Assembly (NCBI GenBank): GCA_040007395.1
Contig: JBDTVG010000193.1
Coordinates: 1-17,101 of the forward strand
Source of the DNA: DATGFK01 sp040007395
Lineage (GTDB): Bacteria; Chloroflexota; Anaerolineae; Aggregatilineales; UBA2796
Direction: 5' to 3'
Length of the DNA stretch: 17,101 nt
Of this stretch, positions 13,098 through 17,101 are shown in pieces. Positions within the stretch are counted from its first letter, which is position 1. Each line of letters starts with the position of its first letter. Both the position numbers and the translations under genes were made by a program. Below the pieces are notes generated by a model. It had not been told where the DNA came from and did no database searches. It was given only the letters and a program-made list of their open reading frames with translations.

Positions 13098-14582
13098 TTG
13101 GTTAGAAAATTTGATGTTAAACGAACAAAGATCGTGTGTACCATCGGTCCGGCTTCGTCGGATGAACAGACAATCCGTGAGATGATTCGAGCCGGGATGG
13201 ACGTAGCGCGTATCAACTTTAGTCACGGCGAACACGACACCCACGCCACCAACATCGCCACGATCCGCCGTGTCGCCGCCGAAGAGGAAGCGATTGTCGC
13301 CATTCTTGGTGACTTGCAAGGGCCAAAGATCCGGCTTGGCAAGATCGCCAATGAGCCAGTCACGCTCAACCCCGGTGACCGCCTCACCCTGACGACGCGC
13401 AATGTCGATGGCACCAATATGGTGTTTCCCCTGCCCCACCCCGAATTTATCAAGGACGTGAAGTCGGGACACCGTTTGCTGCTCGACGATGGCGCACTCG
13501 AATTTAAAGTGATCAGCAAGCAGTTGGACGATCTGTTGTGCGAAGTGGTGGTCGGTGGGCCGCTTAGTTCGCGCAAGGGTATCAGCGCGCCCGAAGCTCA
13601 TCTGACGCTCTCCGCTATCACGGACAAAGATCGTGTCGATGTTGAGTTTGCCCTACAACAACGGGTCGATTATATTGCCATGTCATTTGTCCGCAGTGGC
13701 AATGATATGCGCGAATTGCACTGGCTGTGCCGCCATCTTGAAGGCGAGGCAGCCTTGATCGCCAAGATCGAGAAGCGCGAAGCGATTGATGCCATTGACG
13801 ACATTATCGAGGCTTCCGACGGCATCATGGTCGCACGCGGCGATCTCGGTGTCGAAACGCCTGCCGAAGCCGTACCGATCCACCAAAAAGAGATCATTCG
13901 CCGCTGCAATGCGGTAGGCAAGCCCGTTATCACCGCGACACAAATGCTCAACTCGATGATCGTTAACCCGCGCCCGACTCGTGCAGAGGCTAGCGACGTG
14001 GCAAACGCGATCTTTGATGGCACAGATGCAGTCATGCTTTCCGGCGAAACCGCTTCGGGCAAGTACCCGGTGCTGGCTGTCGAGACGATGGCAACCATCG
14101 CCACGATTGCCGAGGCACATCTCAAGGTCGATCTGCGGCAGGGTCCCGGTCAGCGTTTGTTCGACTTGAAGGGTATCGAACTGGTATCCGACGCAATGAG
14201 TGCTTCTGCTAGCCAGATTGCCGAGGAACTCAATGCCAAGCTGATCGTTACGGCAAGCTGGACAGGCTACACATCGCGACAGGTCGCTCGTTCGCGCCCG
14301 ATGACCCCGATCCTATGCGTGACCCCCAACGAGGATACGTACCGCCGCATGGCGCTGGTTTGGGGCGTGCTGCCGATTATGGTGCCAGAGTTCGAGACAA
14401 TTGACGAGATGATCCAGAAGATCGTGCAAGCAGCTTATGAGTCGCGGTTGGTCGAATACGGTGATCTGTTGATTATTATCGCCGGGATACCCTTTGGCGC
14501 AGGCGGGCATACCAACTTCCTGAAAATTCACACTGTCGGTGAAGCGGGCGAAGTGCTGGAACGTGCGGTTCCAATCGACTAG
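13098..14582 (+). CDS. pyk: Pyruvate kinase
   Basis: Pyruvate kinase transfers phosphate from phosphoenolpyruvate to ADP. The 494-residue protein has the full barrel and B domain: KIVCTIGPAS (11-20), R38 in ARINFSHG, GDLQGPKIRLG (71-81), catalytic K223 and metal ligand E225 in IAKIEKRE, D249 in ARGDLG, T281 in ATQML and NPRPTRAEASDVANAIFDGT (290-309), then the C-terminal allosteric domain from about 360 to VGEAGEVLERA. It lacks the extra PEP-utiliser-like C-terminal domain seen in some Firmicutes. The start is TTG at 13098, preceded by AAGGGG at a 7-nt spacing; no in-frame ATG lies nearby, so the TTG is well supported. It follows eno by 29 nt. A palindromic repeat downstream may provide transcript ending. 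Confidence 0.98.
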   Translation: MVRKFDVKRTKIVCTIGPASSDEQTIREMIRAGMDVARINFSHGEHDTHATNIATIRRVAAEEEAIVAILGDLQGPKIRLGKIANEPVTLNPGDRLTLTTRNVDGTNMVFPLPHPEFIKDVKSGHRLLLDDGALEFKVISKQLDDLLCEVVVGGPLSSRKGISAPEAHLTLSAITDKDRVDVEFALQQRVDYIAMSFVRSGNDMRELHWLCRHLEGEAALIAKIEKREAIDAIDDIIEASDGIMVARGDLGVETPAEAVPIHQKEIIRRCNAVGKPVITATQMLNSMIVNPRPTRAEASDVANAIFDGTDAVMLSGETASGKYPVLAVETMATIATIAEAHLKVDLRQGPGQRLFDLKGIELVSDAMSASASQIAEELNAKLIVTASWTGYTSRQVARSRPMTPILCVTPNEDTYRRMALVWGVLPIMVPEFETIDEMIQKIVQAAYESRLVEYGDLLIIIAGIPFGAGGHTNFLKIHTVGEAGEVLERAVPID

Positions 14583-14596
14583 TAGCGCTATGCTAT

Positions 14597-14686
14597 CCTC
14601 ACCCTAAATCCCTCTCCACTGTGTAGAGAGGGACTTTGCAAATTGCCTTTTGATCTCTCGCCTATGGGAGAGGGGTCAGGTGAGGG
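14597..14686. repeat. Palindromic intergenic repeat (CCTCACCC / CCCTCTCC type)
   Basis: The outer arms CCTCACC (14597-14603) and GGTGAGG (14679-14685), and the inner arms CCCTCTCC (14610-14617) and GGAGAGGG (14667-14674), form a long imperfect dyad. The inside can fold separately: CCCTCTC (14610-14616) pairs with GAGAGGG (14626-14632), and CTCTC (14655-14659) with GAGAG (14668-14672). This composition is familiar from short palindromic repeats scattered through many bacterial genomes. Its place after pyk, with a short T-run at 14648-14651, could also help end transcription. It is non-coding in my reading. Confidence 0.7.
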
Positions 14687-14782
14687 TTGCTGCACGCAAA
14701 AACTAAATTCGCGATTTGCTGATACTATAGTAGCTATCCATCGTTATCCGAGATTGCGAGTAACCCTATTCTGAGAGAAGTC

Positions 14783-16153
14783 GTGCCACAGCCAATCAAA
14801 AACACCAAACGCTACCAATCATGGGGTCGCTATCCCAAGGTTCAGAACAGCCAAGTCGAGCCGTTATACTGGCGTGGCGAACTGCCCGACCTAAGCGCTT
14901 TTGAGCAATCCATATTGCCCTTTGGCTATGGGCGTAGTTACGGCGATAGCTGCTTGAACAATGGTGGCATTTTACTAGACGCGAGCTTGATGCGGCGCTT
15001 CATTGCCTTTGATACTGCCAATGGGATATTGCGCTGTGAAGCGGGTGTCTCGCTGGCAGAAGTTCTCGATCTTATTGTGCCGCGTGGCTGGTTTTTACCC
15101 GTTACGCCGGGGACAAAATATGTGTCTGTCGCCGGAGCCGTTGCCAACGATATTCACGGCAAGAACCACCATGCCGCTGGGACTTTTGGTTGCCATGTGA
15201 CTCAGTTTGAACTGCTGCGCTCGAACGGTGAGCGCTTGATCTGTTCGCCGGATGACAATAGTGAGATGTTCAACGCCACGATTGGCGGTCTGGGGCTGAC
15301 AGGGTTGATCCTATGGGTGGAGTTCCGGCTCAAAAAGATTGAGTCGCCGTTTATCGTTGAGGAACGTATTCGCTTCGACTCGCTGGATGAATTCTGGGAA
15401 CTCACGGCGGACTCGGAACACGACTACGAATACACGGTATCTTGGCTGGATTGTCTCAGCGGCGGCAAAAAGATGGGGCGGGGGATCTTCTTTCGTGGCA
15501 ACCATGCCACTGCGGAACAAGCAGGGTCACACAAACTCAAGCCTAAGTTCAAGCTGCGGCTGCCCATCGATATTCCGTCATTTCTACTCAACACCGTCAC
15601 TGTTCGACTGTTGAATGAAATGGTTTACCGTTCGCAGTTTGCCAAATCGCGACAATTCCTAGAATCGTATGAGCCGTTTTTCTATCCGCTCGATTTCATC
15701 ATGGACTGGAATCGCGGCTACGGCAAACAAGGTTTCTTGCAATATCAATGTGTCGTCGCTACGAGTGACAATTATCGGGCAATCACTCAGATCTTGAGCG
15801 AGATCCGGCGGGCGGGTGAGGGGTCATTCGTCAACGTTTTCAAGAAGTTTGGCGACATCAAATCGCCGGGGATGCTATCATTTCCCCGACCCGGTATCAC
15901 ACTGGCGCTTGACTTTTCTTATCGAGGGCAGCGCACTCTCCGCTTTCTCGACAAGCTGGATAAGATCGTGCGCGATAGTGGTGGTGCAGTTTACCCCGCC
16001 AAAGATGCTCACATGTCCGCCGAGAGCTTCCAGACGTTCTACCCCAACTGGCAGGACTTCGCGCAATATATCGACCCGAACTTTTCGTCGAGTTTTTGGC
16101 GGCGTGTGACCGCGAACGGCGTACATAATGGCCTTGAAACGAGCAGCAAATGA
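14783..16153 (+). CDS. FAD-linked oxidase, DprE1-like (polyprenylphospho-ribose 2'-oxidase family)
   Basis: DprE1 oxidises the 2'-OH of decaprenyl-phospho-ribose; DprE2 then reduces the keto group, giving the arabinose donor. The 456-residue protein matches this VAO-type FAD family: KRYQSWGRYP near the N-terminus, the FAD-binding PFGYGRSYGDSCLNNGG (46-62), then GTKYVSVAGAVANDIHGKNH (110-129) and GTFGCHVTQFELL, which closely follow mycobacterial DprE1, and a C-terminal region with FKKFGDIKSPGMLSFPRPG. No signal peptide is evident. The start is GTG at 14783, with GAGAGAAG closely upstream. The gene overlaps the following SDR gene by 4 nt (ATGA), the same pairing as dprE1-dprE2. In non-actinobacteria the sugar substrate and lipid carrier are unproven. 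Family call is strong; exact substrate is inference. Confidence 0.87.
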   Translation: MPQPIKNTKRYQSWGRYPKVQNSQVEPLYWRGELPDLSAFEQSILPFGYGRSYGDSCLNNGGILLDASLMRRFIAFDTANGILRCEAGVSLAEVLDLIVPRGWFLPVTPGTKYVSVAGAVANDIHGKNHHAAGTFGCHVTQFELLRSNGERLICSPDDNSEMFNATIGGLGLTGLILWVEFRLKKIESPFIVEERIRFDSLDEFWELTADSEHDYEYTVSWLDCLSGGKKMGRGIFFRGNHATAEQAGSHKLKPKFKLRLPIDIPSFLLNTVTVRLLNEMVYRSQFAKSRQFLESYEPFFYPLDFIMDWNRGYGKQGFLQYQCVVATSDNYRAITQILSEIRRAGEGSFVNVFKKFGDIKSPGMLSFPRPGITLALDFSYRGQRTLRFLDKLDKIVRDSGGAVYPAKDAHMSAESFQTFYPNWQDFAQYIDPNFSSSFWRRVTANGVHNGLETSSK

Positions 16154-16884
16154 ATGTGATGATCATCGGCGCGACCTCCGCCATTGCCCATGAAACCGCC
16201 AAATGTTTCGCCGCTGACGGCGCGGATCTGTACCTCGTCGCTCGCAGCGCCGATAGATTGGCGGTGGTGGCGGACGATCTGAAAGTGCGCGGCGCGAAGC
16301 GGGTTGAAACGTTCGTGCTGGATCTAACCGATCTCAGCCGCCATCAGGAATTGTTCGATACCGCATGGGCAGCCTTTGGCACGTTGGATATGCTGCTGAT
16401 CGCGCATGGTACGCTTGGCGACCAACAAGCGAGCCAGAAAGATGTCGCGCTAACCTTGCAAGAACTCAATACGAACTTTATCAGTGTGGTGTCGCTGTTG
16501 ACCATTGCCGCCAATGTCTTTGAACAGCAGCGGCGGGGCTGCATTGCCGTGATCAGTTCGGTAGCCGGGGATCGGGGTCGGATGAGCAATTATGTCTATG
16601 GCACAGCAAAAGCGGGATTGAATGCCTTCCTGCAAGGCTTACGCAGCCGTCTCGCCAAAGTCGGCGTAGCGGTGCTAACGGTCAAGCCCGGTTTCGTCGA
16701 TACGCCCATGACCGCCGCGATCAAGAAAAATCCCCTGTATGCTGATCCCGCCAGCGTGGGTCAGAGCATCTATCGCGCCATGAAAAAGGGGCAGGACGTG
16801 CTATATGTTCCCTTTTTCTGGCGACCCATTATGCTATTGATCACGAATATCCCCGAATCGATTTTCAAGCGGCTGAAACTGTAG
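16150..16884 (+). CDS. SDR-family oxidoreductase, DprE2-like partner of the FAD oxidase
   Basis: This 244-residue protein is a classical short-chain dehydrogenase. It has the variant nucleotide-binding motif GATSAIA (7-13), LYLVARSADRL (27-37), the LLIAHG strand (82-87), N108 in ELNTNF, S136/S137 in VISSVAG, and the catalytic Y150-x3-K154 in YVYGTAKAG, then KPGFVDTPM (179-187). The degenerate glycine motif is typical of the DprE2 group. It starts on the ATGA that overlaps the oxidase stop, so the two are translated together and probably carry out successive oxidation and reduction of the same keto-sugar lipid, a net epimerisation. A hydrophobic stretch near the C-terminus (FFWRPIMLLITNI, about 220-232) suggests membrane association, as expected for a lipid-linked substrate. 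Fold assignment is certain, pathway role likely. Confidence 0.88.
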   Translation: MNVMIIGATSAIAHETAKCFAADGADLYLVARSADRLAVVADDLKVRGAKRVETFVLDLTDLSRHQELFDTAWAAFGTLDMLLIAHGTLGDQQASQKDVALTLQELNTNFISVVSLLTIAANVFEQQRRGCIAVISSVAGDRGRMSNYVYGTAKAGLNAFLQGLRSRLAKVGVAVLTVKPGFVDTPMTAAIKKNPLYADPASVGQSIYRAMKKGQDVLYVPFFWRPIMLLITNIPESIFKRLKL

Positions 16885-16903
16885 CGGCTTTCCTTATCCC
16901 TAG

Positions 16904-16958
16904 TCGGAGTGGAGAGGGCGGGGATGAGGATGATTTCACTGCGTTCCCCCTACTCCGA
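16904..16958. repeat. Degenerate half-copy of the palindromic repeat with flanking TCGGAGT/ACTCCGA dyad
   Basis: GGAGAGGGCGGGGATGAGG (16911-16929) resembles the right arm of the repeat at 14667-14685 (same length, same GGAGAGGG start and TGAGG end). Around it TCGGAGT (16904-16910) pairs exactly with ACTCCGA (16952-16958). It may act as the terminator region for the oxidase/SDR pair, though no clear U-run follows. The remainder to 17101 shows no convincing gene. Confidence 0.45.
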
Positions 16959-17101
16959 TAGCTTGAGTTCGAGAAAACAACTAACCTGTTTCAAAGAAGC
17001 TGATACATCGCGGTAGGGCACAATATCATAAAAGCCAAAATGGTACAGCCAAAGTCACTGTAAAGAAATAAGCTATTGTTGTTGAGGGCATATTTTATAG
17101 T

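Noticed and set aside
13095..13601. 168-residue open frame antisense to pyruvate kinase
   Set aside because: Opposite-strand shadow of highly conserved coding sequence with no SD or neighbour support.
14626..14651. Classical Rho-independent terminator for pyk
   Set aside because: The hairpin CCCTCTC/GAGAGGG exists, but the nearest T-run starts about 15 nt after the stem, so I list it as part of a repeat rather than a terminator.

Overview
The window looks like ordinary, gene-dense chromosome from an aerobic or facultatively aerobic bacterium. I would guess Chloroflexota (Anaerolineae-like or a relative), and that guess is inference. It rests on heme A synthase next to heme O synthase, an RDD/SpoIIM-type membrane pair, a one-chain ADP-forming acyl-CoA synthetase followed by a BioD-like/DRTGG protein, a DprE1/DprE2-like pair outside Actinobacteria, and frequent TTG/GTG starts. 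No 16S gene or other marker is present to settle it. I see no tRNA, rRNA, CRISPR array, transposase or prophage gene.

Layout. (1) 2-1515, plus strand: the 3' part of ctaA (heme A synthase) overlaps ctaB (heme O synthase) by 82 nt; together they make heme A for an aa3-type cytochrome oxidase. (2) 1517-4055: a SpoIIM/DUF95 membrane protein (minus) and an RDD membrane protein (plus) are divergent, and a short orphan HicB-like gene with a TATACAGC operator-like dyad sits between them in AT-rich DNA. (3) 4085-5842, minus strand: a probable O-methyltransferase - BLUF photoreceptor - peptide deformylase run with a good promoter candidate upstream. (4) 6102-6599: a small DUF3592 membrane protein. (5) 6744-11657, plus strand: a double-hotdog acyl-ACP/acyl-CoA thioesterase tightly coupled (1 nt gap) to an ADP-forming acyl-CoA synthetase, then a BioD-like/DRTGG protein of the kind fused to phosphotransacetylases elsewhere, then an endonuclease/exonuclease/phosphatase-fold protein. 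A perfect TATAAT and a 19-bp dyad lie upstream. (6) 11779-14582: enolase and pyruvate kinase, apparently one operon. (7) 14597-14686: a palindromic intergenic repeat of the CCTCACCC/CCCTCTCC type, with a degenerate half-copy near 16911. (8) 14783-16884: a DprE1-like FAD oxidase and an SDR reductase (DprE2-like) overlapping by ATGA, probably a two-step sugar epimerisation for envelope glycan synthesis.

How the genes fit together: blocks 5 and 6 carry the two ATP-producing ends of glycolysis and acyl-CoA breakdown (enolase to pyruvate kinase; acyl-CoA to acid plus ATP by ACD) and may form a central-carbon or overflow-metabolism neighbourhood. No undescribed defence or mobile system is evident. 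The points most worth a second look are the thioesterase/ACD/DRTGG operon with its dyad, the BLUF gene embedded with a methyltransferase, the orphan HicB with its operator repeats, and the ctaA/ctaB overlap.
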